From: Solitalea longa
GTDB lineage: Bacteria > Bacteroidota > Bacteroidia > Sphingobacteriales > Sphingobacteriaceae
DNA length: 64,000 nucleotides
Assembly (NCBI RefSeq): GCF_002920915.1
Contig: NZ_PQVF01000008.1
Coordinates: forward strand, 202,869-266,868
Reading direction: 5' to 3'
Under the pieces are notes generated by a model. That model saw only the letters and a list, made by a program, of their open reading frames with translations, made no database searches and was not told the DNA's origin. A program made the position numbers and the translations under genes. Within the stretch, counting starts at the first letter, position 1; the number at the start of each line of letters is the position of its first letter. This document shows positions 45,404-53,527 of the stretch, in pieces.

Positions 45404-46693
45404 TTACCTTATTATAAAAAACATCTTTGAATTAAACCTTCTCACTCCTACCAGTTCATCATAACGTTTACCGGGCGGTTTAAAATAAACATAGATGGTG
45501 TACACATTATCTGTCTCATAATGGCAACCTTCGGAGGCGCACTCATCTCCCACCTTTTGTCCGTTTGGAACAAACACATACGAATAGTCATAATAACCTT
45601 GCTTAATCATTTGCTGGGTTTCCAAAGCGCGAGTTACTTCGTTAAAATAAAGCTTATAATCATCTTTGATCTGATAATCTGTAAGTTTTCCAAACAAGTA
45701 ATAGTCGCCCGTGGTTGAAGGTTCTGTTTTGGCTAAAGCGAAATGCACACGTGTATAATCGGCATCAACCTCCGCATCTCCTCCCCCATCCTGATTTCGG
45801 ATAGCGTAGTTACCGTTTAAATCGGCCAGGGTCGAATAAGCTGTTTGGCTATAATTATCGTCTCCAAAAAGATAAACATCAGTACGACCTTTTTCCTTTT
45901 GAATATCCTGGATGTGCTGTGAGAAAAACCGCAAACTTCGGGTATCGAAATTCCTAAACTCACTTCCTCCGGTAAATGTGCCAAAATCCATATCGTTATA
46001 CACCAATTCATTGGTGCGAATAAAGGTGGGACGCATTCCCAGGATCATGTTATCCGGTCGATCATTTTGGGTGATTACCGTTTTGATCTCGGCCATTGGA
46101 TTAGAAACATTCAGCGCCGGATGCTGAATAGTAAAGTTGACCTTTTGTGTTTGATTTCGGCTTTTAATTACTGTTCCACGAACTACTTCGGGTATAATAT
46201 TTACTTGTTGGCGGTTTACATAAAATCTTCGGGTTAACACCAAATCGTTGGGGTCATTATTCAGGTAAACCTTTAACAGGTAATTACCCGGGATCATAGG
46301 CTTCATGGTACTTGAAGGAAACACCAGGCCATAATGCGTATACGATTGAATGGTGTTAAATGAATATTTGTACTCAATGATCCTGTCTTCGGTATACCCC
46401 TCCAGGTAATCAATTGACGAAATGTTGCTGGGTTTCCAATCGGCAGTGCAATGTACGATGGTATAGTAATAATCTTGCGTACCTGCATTTAAGTCATCAA
46501 ACTGAAGTAATAGCTTTTCAGAACTTACTAAAGGGATCACCGGGGCCGGGGAATCCTGGCTGGTAATATTATCGAACCGAACGGTTTTTATATAAGGTTT
46601 ATATACCCAATCCTGATACTTTAGATCTTCGTTTTGAGCCTTTGCATAAACTGAAATAAAAATTAGGATAAAGAAAGCTAGCTTTAGTTTCAT
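45404..46693 (-). CDS. type IX secretion system plug protein (DUF5103)
   Basis: 429-aa exported protein. The ATG at 46693 (MKLKLAFFILIFISVYAKAQ) gives a signal peptide and is preferred over the longer frame. The N-terminal domain (about 35-130) has YQDWVYKPYIKTVRFDN, and the body contains FYVNRQQVNIIPEVVRG and VNFTIQHPALNVSNP, the pattern of DUF5103. In Flavobacterium this family plugs the SprA translocon of the T9SS at the outer membrane. Evidence is family-based; the other T9SS core genes are not in the window. A T9SS cargo lies at 61633. Confidence 0.83.
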   Translation of the reverse strand: MKLKLAFFILIFISVYAKAQNEDLKYQDWVYKPYIKTVRFDNITSQDSPAPVIPLVSSEKLLLQFDDLNAGTQDYYYTIVHCTADWKPSNISSIDYLEGYTEDRIIEYKYSFNTIQSYTHYGLVFPSSTMKPMIPGNYLLKVYLNNDPNDLVLTRRFYVNRQQVNIIPEVVRGTVIKSRNQTQKVNFTIQHPALNVSNPMAEIKTVITQNDRPDNMILGMRPTFIRTNELVYNDMDFGTFTGGSEFRNFDTRSLRFFSQHIQDIQKEKGRTDVYLFGDDNYSQTAYSTLADLNGNYAIRNQDGGGDAEVDADYTRVHFALAKTEPSTTGDYYLFGKLTDYQIKDDYKLYFNEVTRALETQQMIKQGYYDYSYVFVPNGQKVGDECASEGCHYETDNVYTIYVYFKPPGKRYDELVGVRRFNSKMFFIIR

Positions 46694-46775
46694 TACAGCA
46701 GAAATTTTAGCTAACCTAATAAAAAAACCGCTATCAAACGACAACGGTTTACATTAGGGTCAGGTAATTGATTTT

Positions 46776-48332
46776 TTATTCTAAGATTGACTTACCACTT
46801 GGAATACTTAACAGAACCGTTGATTTCGGTTTTGACTGATCTTCTACTGTAATATCTTTCATGAAGTTCCATTTAACATCGATTTTTTTCATCGAAATAT
46901 TCATTTCCACAAAACCGTGATCTTTAAAATTGGCCAATTTAATATGTGGGTTATCGGTTTTATTTTGACTACGGATCTCCGTTTGGATACCTGAAGAGGA
47001 ATAGGGATCAATTAAACCGGGTGAGCTAACCGTAGGCAACGACACTTCGACCAACTGAGCATACTTACCGGCTGCCGGGTTATAGCTCGACCGACTTTCG
47101 GCCACTTCATTGGCCATTGCCGTTTTAAAACCAGAAGATGCCACAACAATATTTTTTAAGTTAAAGGCTTGCAGCATTTCCAAAATTCTGTTTTTTTCAT
47201 TTAGGTGATTATCCCAACGATCAACATCAGTTCCCGTTCCTGAATCTAGGCCTGCATTGTATACTGAACCAAAAAAGCTGTTGGTGGTCAAAATTTTCCA
47301 GGTTGCGTCTGAATTAATCAATTGCTTACTTAACCAATCGTAATGTGATGCTTCCATAAAAGGGGCAACCTTTTCGACTGAAGCTTCAGTGCTTGCCACA
47401 ACTCCGTTTTGCAATGTCGGGTTGGTATCCATCATCACTAAATCAAGCAGCTTACCGAAACTGATTTTACGTTGAAGCTCACCATTATTAACTCGCACAG
47501 GCATCCATTCAAGAAAAGCTTGCTCTGCAGCTTGTTGTTTATTATCCCAGTTTGATGACTGAGGGGTTGCCTTATTTACGACTTGATTTTTCCAAATGGC
47601 AATAAAAGGCAGCTTAGCATGTGTTTTCATCAGTTGATGGTCGAGATGATATTGTGCATATCTAAATCTAAAATCCTGAAGAGATGAGGGCTCAGCTGCA
47701 GGAATCTCCCTGCGGTTTAGAATAGCTTCATCAGTTGCTCCTTCATTTATATAGCCTGAAACCATAACTACAGCATCAACATTTTTTAATTCGTTAATTC
47801 GCTGATACGCATTAAAATAACCTGCGGAATAATTGTTACCGTCCACAAGTACCAACTTAACCGGCTCCATCGACTCTTCATCTCCCAGTGTTTTTGTGGT
47901 TCCGATCATCGATTTTTTTCCAAAGGCTTCAAACTGATAGTAATAAATAGTGTTTGGGAATAAACCGGTTACATCAATTTTTACGGTAAAATCTTTTAAC
48001 ACATCGGTTGCAATATCACCTGATCTAACAATTTGAGTAAAGGCAGTATCAGTCGCTATTTTCCAACTAACCGGAAAAGCCAGCTTCCAATTGGTATTGG
48101 AGGCCTCATTTCTGTCTGGAGTAACCCTTGTCCAAATGATAACCCGGTCTGACAAAGGATCGCCAGACGCAACCCCATGGTAAAATGGAGCTAAATCGTC
48201 ATTTAGTTGAAAACCCTGATTTCGAAGATAATCGATATAAGAAATGTGTCTGATTTGAGCAAAAGAGCTGTTATAAGCAAATAAAAAAACGAAGAGAATG
48301 TAGAATGATAAGGACTTAGTAAAATGTTTCAT
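46776..48332 (-). CDS. PhoD-like alkaline phosphatase family protein, metal site lost
   Basis: 518-aa exported protein with a signal peptide (about 25 residues). Residues 50-165 match the N-terminal beta domain of PhoD (HGVASGDPLSDRVIIWTRVTP), and the remainder follows the PhoD phosphatase fold (GYFNAYQRINELKN, FLEWMPVR, WDNHLNEKNRILEML). But the metal-binding motifs are replaced: GDY-I becomes SGYIN near residue 191, W-D-D-H-E becomes WKNQV near 247, and GD-x-H becomes SSGFKT near 399. The usual Asp and His ligands are therefore absent, so it is probably not an active phosphatase. It lies 82 nt upstream of the T9SS plug gene. Confidence 0.78.
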   Translation of the reverse strand: MKHFTKSLSFYILFVFLFAYNSSFAQIRHISYIDYLRNQGFQLNDDLAPFYHGVASGDPLSDRVIIWTRVTPDRNEASNTNWKLAFPVSWKIATDTAFTQIVRSGDIATDVLKDFTVKIDVTGLFPNTIYYYQFEAFGKKSMIGTTKTLGDEESMEPVKLVLVDGNNYSAGYFNAYQRINELKNVDAVVMVSGYINEGATDEAILNRREIPAAEPSSLQDFRFRYAQYHLDHQLMKTHAKLPFIAIWKNQVVNKATPQSSNWDNKQQAAEQAFLEWMPVRVNNGELQRKISFGKLLDLVMMDTNPTLQNGVVASTEASVEKVAPFMEASHYDWLSKQLINSDATWKILTTNSFFGSVYNAGLDSGTGTDVDRWDNHLNEKNRILEMLQAFNLKNIVVASSGFKTAMANEVAESRSSYNPAAGKYAQLVEVSLPTVSSPGLIDPYSSSGIQTEIRSQNKTDNPHIKLANFKDHGFVEMNISMKKIDVKWNFMKDITVEDQSKPKSTVLLSIPSGKSILE

Positions 48333-48504
48333 GAGCGAGAAGTTTGCTTCCTGTTTTTAATACAAACTTCCCTATTGTATGTTAAGTTGAAATTTATAAA
48401 TATTTATTATTTAGTTATCATATTGTTTCCTTTTTATCAACTAAAAAGCATTTTTAATAATAATTAGTTAAAAAAAAAGTGATAAAATCCTTTAAATTCT
48501 ATTT

Positions 48505-48520
48505 TGTATATTCATATACA
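48505..48520. promoter_or_regulatory. 16-bp palindrome upstream of the Crp-type regulator
   Basis: TGTATAT-TC-ATATACA has perfect 7-bp arms and lies 13 nt before the start codon. It could be an autoregulatory site of a Crp/Fnr protein; this is only positional. Confidence 0.35.
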
Positions 48521-48533
48521 CTTAATTCTATTT

Positions 48534-49103
48534 ATGGTTTCTTTTGGATTCGATTCTTATTTATCCTTGTTCCAACCATTGAGTAAAGAGGCGCAAGATG
48601 CTATATCAAATGTTTCTAAATTTAAATCCTTACCTGCTAAAAGCACGCTCCTAAGCGAAGGAAGCGTTGAAAAAGATATTTTCCATCTGAATAAAGGTTT
48701 AGTAAGAGGATATTTTCATATGGCCGACCGGGAAGTTACTTTATGGATTAATTATGAGCCCAGTCCTTTTGGTAATTCAGAAAGCTTCTTTCAACAAATT
48801 CCCAGTGAAATTAATATTGAAACGGTTGAGCCTTCTGAAATCACTTATATATCTTATGAGGCTTGGTTCAAATTACTTAATGAATATCCAGAAATTGAAC
48901 GCATCAGTCGTTTGATAAGCCAGGCGAACGTACAGCGGCTTTATCGTCGCATTAAAATTTTACATTACTCCACACCTGAAGAGAAATATCGGTACCTGAT
49001 TGAACATGAACCTGAAATGATTCAGCGTACTCCCTTAAAATTTATTGCGTCTTATCTAAATATTACCCCAGAAACCCTAAGCCGTATCCGGGCTAAAATT
49101 TAA
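48534..49103 (+). CDS. Crp/Fnr family transcriptional regulator
   Basis: 189-aa protein (ATG at 48534; a longer frame from 48504 is not needed). The N-terminal cyclic-nucleotide-binding-like fold covers about 15-120 (LLSEGSVEKDIFHLNKGLVRGYF), and the C-terminal segment ends with a short helix-turn-helix (PLKFIASYLNITPETLSRIRAKI). The typical phosphate-binding E-x2-S motif of cAMP-binding proteins is not evident, so a different signal is likely. Many such short regulators exist in Sphingobacteria. A 16-bp palindrome lies upstream. Confidence 0.82.
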   Translation: MVSFGFDSYLSLFQPLSKEAQDAISNVSKFKSLPAKSTLLSEGSVEKDIFHLNKGLVRGYFHMADREVTLWINYEPSPFGNSESFFQQIPSEINIETVEPSEITYISYEAWFKLLNEYPEIERISRLISQANVQRLYRRIKILHYSTPEEKYRYLIEHEPEMIQRTPLKFIASYLNITPETLSRIRAKI

Positions 49104-49183
49104 GGTGTTTTTTGAATAAATGATTTAAATCATTTATTACCATTCCGCTTGTCCATACTTTTGACCTGTTCAAGGTAAAATGT

Positions 49184-49321
49184 ATGAGACAGCTTCGGAA
49201 AGTATTGAACAAGTATTCAGCGTTTTTTTTGTGTGTGATTTTGGTGGCCTTTATAATATCCAAAATGATCCAGCGTCAAAGCAATACAAAGAACGAGAAT
49301 ATTACAATTGTAAAACATTAG
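49184..49321 (+). CDS. possible 45-aa single-pass membrane protein
   Basis: Short ORF beginning MRQLRKVLNKYSAFFLCVILVAFIISKMI, a basic N-terminus, one membrane helix and a short polar tail. It is followed by a Rho-independent terminator (49362-49393), which supports transcription of this gap. A second frame starting 4 nt earlier (49180) is also open for 48 codons, so the coding frame is not certain. No family is recognised. Confidence 0.35.
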   Translation: MRQLRKVLNKYSAFFLCVILVAFIISKMIQRQSNTKNENITIVKH

Positions 49322-49361
49322 TGAATTAAAATAACTCGTAATCGGGTAATTATAGATGGGT

Positions 49362-49393
49362 TCCCTGTTGGTCTGGGCTAGCAGGGATTTTTT
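49362..49393 (+). terminator. Rho-independent terminator
   Basis: TCCCTGTTGG (49362-49371) and CTAGCAGGGA (49378-49387) pair over 10 bp including G-U pairs, followed by TTTTTT on the plus strand. It is 41 nt past the possible small gene and about 260 nt past the Crp-type gene. Confidence 0.7.
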
Positions 49394-49410
49394 ATGGGAG
49401 AAGAATTACA

Positions 49411-49445
49411 AAAAATGCTCTTGATGAATGATCAAGAGCATTTTT
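49411..49445. terminator. bidirectional terminator
   Basis: AAAAATGCTCTTGA (49411-49424) and TCAAGAGCATTTTT (49432-49445) form a perfect 14-bp stem with a 7-nt loop and T-runs in both directions. It lies between the Crp-side genes and the convergent ABC-F gene. Confidence 0.88.
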
Positions 49446-49480
49446 GATATATAGAAACCTATAACTAAACTTTTTAACAA

Positions 49481-51403
49481 CTACGCTTCCAGCTCCATTA
49501 TTTTTTCAGCCAGCGTTTCCCATTCGGCCTGTGCAGTAACTAACTGATCTTTCACCTCCTCATATGAAGTATTGGCGGCACTTAATTTTTTACTATCAGA
49601 AAACACCTCTTCTTTCGCCATTTCTTCTTCAAGGATTTTTTTCTTACTCTCCAAATCCATCACTAAGTTTTCCAATCGCTCAAGTTCCTGATTCAGTTTT
49701 TTAAGCTCCTTTGATTTCTCTTTGCTCTCCAAACGATTGTCCTGTTTCACCACCTTTGTTTGTTCAGCTTGCTTTTTCGGCTCTTGAGACTCTTTCGACT
49801 GCTCTTTCAATCGTTTCTCCTGCCATTCTTCATATTCATGATAAATGCCCGGATATTCCTTTATTTCCTTGTTTTCAATGAACCATATTTTATTGGCCAC
49901 ATTCTCGATCAGGTAACGATCGTGCGAAACCAATATAAAAGTTCCTTCATATTGTTGTAGCGCTTGAATAAGAATATTGACCGACTGAATATCCAGGTGG
50001 TTGGTAGGCTCATCCAGAATCAGAAAGTTAGCATCAGAGGTTAAGGTTTTAGCCAATGCTACCCGTGACTTTTCCCCTCCCGACAATACCTTGATCTTTT
50101 TAAATACATCATCACCGGTGAATAAGAAACAACCTAATAATGAGCGTAATTCCGTATCGGTACGCGTTGGAGCAAAGGCCTGTAATTCTGCTAAAATGGT
50201 ATTTTCTAAATGCAACGACTCTAATTGGTGCTGCGCAAAGAATGACTGGAAAACGTTATGGCCCCTATTAATTTCACCTTCAGCTTTATCGGTTCCTGCC
50301 ACAAGACGTAACAAGGTTGATTTTCCTTTACCATTGGCACCTATCAATGCAATTTTATCGCCTTTTTCAATATCACCGTTGGTATTCTTGAGCAACTCAA
50401 GTCCTGGATATGCTTTTGATATATTTCTCAACTGCACAACACTACGGCCGGAAGGACGCGAAAAGCTGAAACGGAAAGAAACTGATGGATTATCATCGTC
50501 AACATCCGAAACACGTTCCATCTTGTCCAAAGCTTTAATGCGTGATTGAGCCATTTTTGCTTTAGATGCTTTAGCACGAAAACGTTCAATTAAACGTTCC
50601 TCCTCCTTTATTTTTTGTTGTTGATTTTTGAACTGACCACGTTGAATTTCTTCACGTAGCGCTTTTTCTTCAAGATAGAAGCTGTAGTTACCAGCATATT
50701 GAATCAGCTGTCCGCCTTTTGATTCTACAATTTTTTGAACAGTTCGATCAAGGAAATATCGATCGTGAGAGACAATGATATAAGCGCCTTCAAAACTTGT
50801 CAAATAATTCTCTAACCATTTAATGGAAGGTAAGTCCATGTGGTTGGTAGGCTCATCGAGTAATAACAGATCAGGTTGTTGCAGAAGAATCTTTGCCAGC
50901 ATTACACGCATGCGCCACCCTCCTGAGAACTCTTTTAATGGACGAATTGAATCTTCAGCACTGAAACCTAAACCGGCTAAGATCTGCTCGGCTTTATACT
51001 GAATATTATAGCCATCGAGGTTTTCAAACTCGTGCTGCTTATCACTTAATTTATGAAGTAGATCATCAGAATAATTGGTTTCGAGCTTTTTAAGTAAAAT
51101 CTCAATTTCATCATGTAACTGGTTTTGGCGCTCAAAAGCCTCCATTGCCACGTGCAAAATGCTAAAGTCAGAGTGAACTGAAAGCAGGTCCTGGTTCAGA
51201 TAACCTATTTTAAGGTCTTTAGACTTAGATAAAGTTCCACTTGTTGGTTTGTAATCCCCTACCAGTAATTTTAACAAAGTAGTTTTACCAGTTCCATTGG
51301 CACCAATCAATCCAATTTTCTCTCCCGGTTTAATATGCCAGCTAGCCTCATCATACAGTGCTCGGGCTCCAAATTCAAACGTAATGTCGTTCAGTGCAAT
51401 CAT
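49481..51403 (-). CDS. ABC-F family ATPase (Uup/YbiT-like)
   Basis: 640-aa soluble protein with two ABC domains and no membrane domain. First domain: Walker [10 protein letters not shown] near residue 38, signature FSGGWRMR near 156, Walker [13 protein letters not shown] near 175; second domain: GANGKGKST near 350, LSGGEKSR near 435, [12 protein letters not shown] near 456. A P-site-tRNA-interaction-type linker lies between, and the C-terminal end is a charged coiled coil as in Uup. ABC-F proteins act on ribosomes. The ATG at 51403 begins the ABC domain cleanly; a longer frame runs to 51475. A TATCTTTG box lies 5 nt upstream. Confidence 0.9.
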   Translation of the reverse strand: MIALNDITFEFGARALYDEASWHIKPGEKIGLIGANGTGKTTLLKLLVGDYKPTSGTLSKSKDLKIGYLNQDLLSVHSDFSILHVAMEAFERQNQLHDEIEILLKKLETNYSDDLLHKLSDKQHEFENLDGYNIQYKAEQILAGLGFSAEDSIRPLKEFSGGWRMRVMLAKILLQQPDLLLLDEPTNHMDLPSIKWLENYLTSFEGAYIIVSHDRYFLDRTVQKIVESKGGQLIQYAGNYSFYLEEKALREEIQRGQFKNQQQKIKEEERLIERFRAKASKAKMAQSRIKALDKMERVSDVDDDNPSVSFRFSFSRPSGRSVVQLRNISKAYPGLELLKNTNGDIEKGDKIALIGANGKGKSTLLRLVAGTDKAEGEINRGHNVFQSFFAQHQLESLHLENTILAELQAFAPTRTDTELRSLLGCFLFTGDDVFKKIKVLSGGEKSRVALAKTLTSDANFLILDEPTNHLDIQSVNILIQALQQYEGTFILVSHDRYLIENVANKIWFIENKEIKEYPGIYHEYEEWQEKRLKEQSKESQEPKKQAEQTKVVKQDNRLESKEKSKELKKLNQELERLENLVMDLESKKKILEEEMAKEEVFSDSKKLSAANTSYEEVKDQLVTAQAEWETLAEKIMELEA

Positions 51404-51408
51404 TGGCG

Positions 51409-51416
51409 CAAAGATA
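51409..51416 (-). promoter_or_regulatory. candidate -7 box against the ABC-F start codon
   Basis: On the minus strand TATCTTTG is followed by CGCCA and then ATG (TATCTTTG-CGCCA-ATG). It fits TAnnTTTG exactly. If used, transcription would start within a few nucleotides of the ATG. Confidence 0.45.
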
Positions 51417-51485
51417 GGGCTATACAATTTGAAAATGAGGCAATTTGAAAAATTGAGTTTAAAAATCTTAATCAATTATATGCTT

Positions 51486-51555
51486 ATTCTATCATTCTCT
51501 CATTCAATCATTCTCTCATTCTCTCCTTCAATCATTCTGTTAATCTCTCGCTCAA
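51486..51555. repeat. low-complexity CATTC/TCATTC repeat tract
   Basis: The tract is made of short repeats such as TCATTCTCTCATTC and TCAATCATTC between the divergent ABC-F and pyrD starts. It resembles, on the other strand, the GAATGATTGAATGATAGAATGA stretch after fbaB (about 3525-3548). No gene is in it. Confidence 0.6.
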
Positions 51556-51560
51556 TCATG

Positions 51561-51568
51561 TATATTTG
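51561..51568 (+). promoter_or_regulatory. candidate -7 box against the pyrD start codon
   Basis: TATATTTG is followed by CGCC and then ATG at 51573 (TATATTTG-CGCC-ATG). It is an exact match to TAnnTTTG and resembles the ABC-F box on the other strand. Confidence 0.45.
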
Positions 51569-51572
51569 CGCC

Positions 51573-52604
51573 ATGTATAATCTAATTAAGCCTATTTTCT
51601 TTAAATATGATCCGGAAGTAATTCATCATAAGGTATTTAACTGGATCAAAACTGTTAACAAAATTCCAGGAGTATCCTCAGTTATCAGGGGAATTTATTG
51701 TTTAGAAAACAAAAAGCTGGAACGTGAAGTATTTGGGATCAAGTTTAAGAACCCGGTTGGTTTAGCTGCCGGATTTGATAAGGATGCCAAATTGTTTGAA
51801 GAGCTCAACAATTTTGGTTTTGGCTTTATTGAGGTGGGAACCATTACGCCGGTGGGTCAACCAGGAAATGATAAACCTCGTATGTTTCGTTTGGTTGATG
51901 ATGAAGCGCTGATCAATCGAATGGGATTCAATAACGAAGGTGTTGACGAAATGGTTATCCGATTAAAAAACCGTAAAAACAGTTCGTTAATTATTGGTGG
52001 AAACATTGGCAAAAACAAGGTTACACCTAATGAAGTAGCTGATGAAGATTTTGTAAAATGCTTTGAAAAGCTTTTTGATTATGTTGATTATTTCGTGGTT
52101 AACGTAAGTTCGCCAAACACCCCTGGTTTGCGCGATTTACAAGATAAAGAACCATTGAAAAAACTACTTTTCCGCTTACAGCAGCTTAACCAGGCAAAAG
52201 TTAAATCAAAACCTATTTTATTAAAAATCGCTCCTGATTTAACCAATGAACAACTTGACGATATTATTGAGATTGTCCAGGATACGAAAATTGCAGGTGT
52301 AATTGCTACCAACACCACTATTTCACGCGATGGTTTACAATCAAACCCAGAACTGGTAAAGCAAATGGGTGGATTAAGCGGCATACCGGTGAAAGATCGC
52401 TCAACGGAAGTTATTCGTTATCTGTCGCAAAAGTCGAATAAATCGTTCCCTATTGTTGGTGTTGGAGGTATTCACAGTGGCGATGATGCTATTGAAAAAT
52501 TAAAAGCCGGAGCTTCCCTGGTTCAAATCTATACCGGTTTTATTTACAAAGGTCCGGGACTGGTGAGGGAGATCAATCAGAAGATTTTGGAACAAGGGTT
52601 ATAA
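51573..52604 (+). CDS. pyrD: dihydroorotate dehydrogenase (quinone), class 2
   Basis: 343-aa FMN flavoprotein of pyrimidine biosynthesis that oxidises dihydroorotate to orotate and passes electrons to quinone at the membrane. The N-terminal extension (about 1-40, amphipathic) is typical of class 2. FMN/substrate residues are seen in [13 protein letters not shown] near residue 62, [13 protein letters not shown] near 87, [11 protein letters not shown] near 174 with the catalytic Ser, and [11 protein letters not shown] near 301. I chose the ATG at 51573 ([15 protein letters not shown]), the usual class 2 start; a much longer frame upstream is antisense to ABC-F and not real. Confidence 0.92.
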   Translation: MYNLIKPIFFKYDPEVIHHKVFNWIKTVNKIPGVSSVIRGIYCLENKKLEREVFGIKFKNPVGLAAGFDKDAKLFEELNNFGFGFIEVGTITPVGQPGNDKPRMFRLVDDEALINRMGFNNEGVDEMVIRLKNRKNSSLIIGGNIGKNKVTPNEVADEDFVKCFEKLFDYVDYFVVNVSSPNTPGLRDLQDKEPLKKLLFRLQQLNQAKVKSKPILLKIAPDLTNEQLDDIIEIVQDTKIAGVIATNTTISRDGLQSNPELVKQMGGLSGIPVKDRSTEVIRYLSQKSNKSFPIVGVGGIHSGDDAIEKLKAGASLVQIYTGFIYKGPGLVREINQKILEQGL

Positions 52605-52678
52605 ATTGTTTAATTGATAAATTGTTCTATTGTTGGATTGTTAAACCTAACAATGAAACGATTTTAACAGTAATTAAA

Positions 52679-52744
52679 ACCACGGAGTAACACAGAGTTG
52701 CTCAGAGAAAATAATACTTTGTGTAACACAGTGTGACTCTGTGG
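52679..52744. repeat. palindromic interspersed repeat, copy 1
   Basis: The element starts with CCACGGAGTAACACAGAGT and ends in ACTCTGTGG; the two ends are imperfectly inverted, so a long hairpin of about 65 nt can form. It is nearly identical to copy 2 (52921-52986), 242 nt away. Similar CCAC-GGAGT...CTCTGTGG elements are common in Bacteroidota intergenic regions. No gene in it. Confidence 0.7.
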
Positions 52745-52827
52745 CTATTTTTTTCAAGGCTTTATTGTTTCATTGTTGGGGTAACATTTAAACAATTTTA
52801 ACAATACAGCAATTTGACAATATAATT

Positions 52828-52863
52828 CAAACAAAAAATCCCGATCAAAAACTGACCGAGATT
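52828..52863 (-). terminator. terminator-like hairpin, extra copy
   Basis: AATCCCGATC and GACCGAGATT pair, with one weakened position, and on the minus strand a T-run follows. It duplicates the terminator at 52991-53026 at a 163-nt offset. It would back up termination of the small-protein transcript. Confidence 0.6.
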
Positions 52864-52877
52864 CAAAGTATTGTTAT

Positions 52878-52905
52878 GGAGCAGAAATCACATTGCTCCT
52901 TTTTT
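52878..52905 (+). terminator. plus-strand terminator downstream of pyrD
   Basis: GGAGCA (52878-52883) and TGCTCC (52894-52899) pair with a 10-nt loop and are followed by TTTTTT. It is about 270 nt past pyrD, in a gap with no other plus-strand gene. Confidence 0.65.
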
Positions 52906-52920
52906 AATTTTAATAATTCA

Positions 52921-52986
52921 ACCACGGAGTAGCACAGAGTTTCTCAGAGAAAATAACACTTTGTGTAACACTGTATGACCCTGTGG
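52921..52986. repeat. palindromic interspersed repeat, copy 2
   Basis: Starts ACCACGGAGTAGCACAGAGT and ends CCCTGTGG; about 10 differences from copy 1. Together the two copies and the two terminators show that this gap grew by local duplication. Confidence 0.7.
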
Positions 52987-52990
52987 TTGT

Positions 52991-53026
52991 AAAACAAAAA
53001 ATCCCGATCAAAAACTGACCGGGATT
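52991..53026 (-). terminator. terminator of the 59-aa protein gene
   Basis: On the minus strand AATCCCGGTC and GATCGGGATT form a 10-bp stem (one G-U pair) with a 7-nt loop, followed by a T-run. It lies 24 nt past the small gene's stop codon. Confidence 0.82.
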
Positions 53027-53050
53027 CAAAGTATCATTTTAAAGCAGAAA

Positions 53051-53230
53051 TTATTTCGCAGCTTTTTCTAGCTCAGCGATGATATTACGGTTTTTAACAA
53101 CCTGACTAGTCGCTTTTTCTAATGAACGGCTACCTAACTCAATGTTAGTAGCTAATTTCAAATGTTGAACCTCTAAACGCGAAACAGTTTTATTCTTTCT
53201 GTCTTTTCTTTTTAATCTTGTAACTGCCAT
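53051..53230 (-). CDS. conserved basic small protein, 59 aa
   Basis: Short ORF beginning MAVTRLKRKDRKNKTVSRLE with a Lys/Arg-rich N-terminus followed by a long amphipathic helix (about residues 18-57, HLKLATNIELGSRSLEKATSQ and NRNIIAELEKAAK). It looks like a real gene: it has a terminator, a clear stop and strong codon structure, and sits 91 nt downstream of tRNA-Cys on the same strand, possibly co-transcribed. I do not know its function; the basic N-terminus could bind RNA or ribosomes. Confidence 0.72.
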   Translation of the reverse strand: MAVTRLKRKDRKNKTVSRLEVQHLKLATNIELGSRSLEKATSQVVKNRNIIAELEKAAK

Positions 53231-53321
53231 GATTTCCCTGAAGTTAATATTGTTAATAGTTAATGTTAATCGCGGTTTACTTCTATTAAATTAACAATTC
53301 ACCACATCGATTAACAAGTTG

Positions 53322-53392
53322 AGGTCGGAAGCGGATTCGAACCGCTGTACGAGGTTTTGCAGACCTCTGCCTAGCCACTCGGCCATCCGACC
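53322..53392 (-). tRNA. tRNA-Cys (anticodon GCA)
   Basis: Full cloverleaf of 71 nt without encoded CCA. The acceptor GGTCGGA pairs with TCCGACC, the discriminator is U as in tRNA-Cys, the T-loop is GTTCGAATC, and the anticodon GCA (plus-strand TGC at 53358-53360) sits in loop TCTGCAAAA. A well-placed promoter lies upstream. Confidence 0.96.
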
Positions 53393-53409
53393 TTATTTCA
53401 ACGAGGTTG

Positions 53410-53440
53410 CAAATTTAAGAATTAAAATTTGTTTGACAAG
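53410..53440 (-). promoter_or_regulatory. tRNA-Cys promoter
   Basis: On the minus strand CTTG (53437-53440) and, 19 nt further, TAAATTTG (53410-53417) form a good Bacteroidota -33/-7 pair. The tRNA 5' end lies 17 nt downstream. Confidence 0.65.
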
Positions 53441-53527
53441 AGCTGTTTTCAAATATTTTCTGTCTCATTGATTATCAAACTACTATTTTATTTTAAGTTT
53501 TATACTGATTAAGAAATACCCATAATT

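Noticed and set aside
50001..50549. 182-aa antisense ORF inside ABC-F
   Set aside because: It lies over the ATPase motifs of a clear gene on the opposite strand and has no domain.
51297..51572. upstream extension of the pyrD frame
   Set aside because: It is antisense to the start of ABC-F and translates low-complexity repeats; the family begins at MYNLIKP.
52604..53051. insertion sequence remnant
   Set aside because: No transposase ORF or target-site duplication was seen; only short palindromic repeats.
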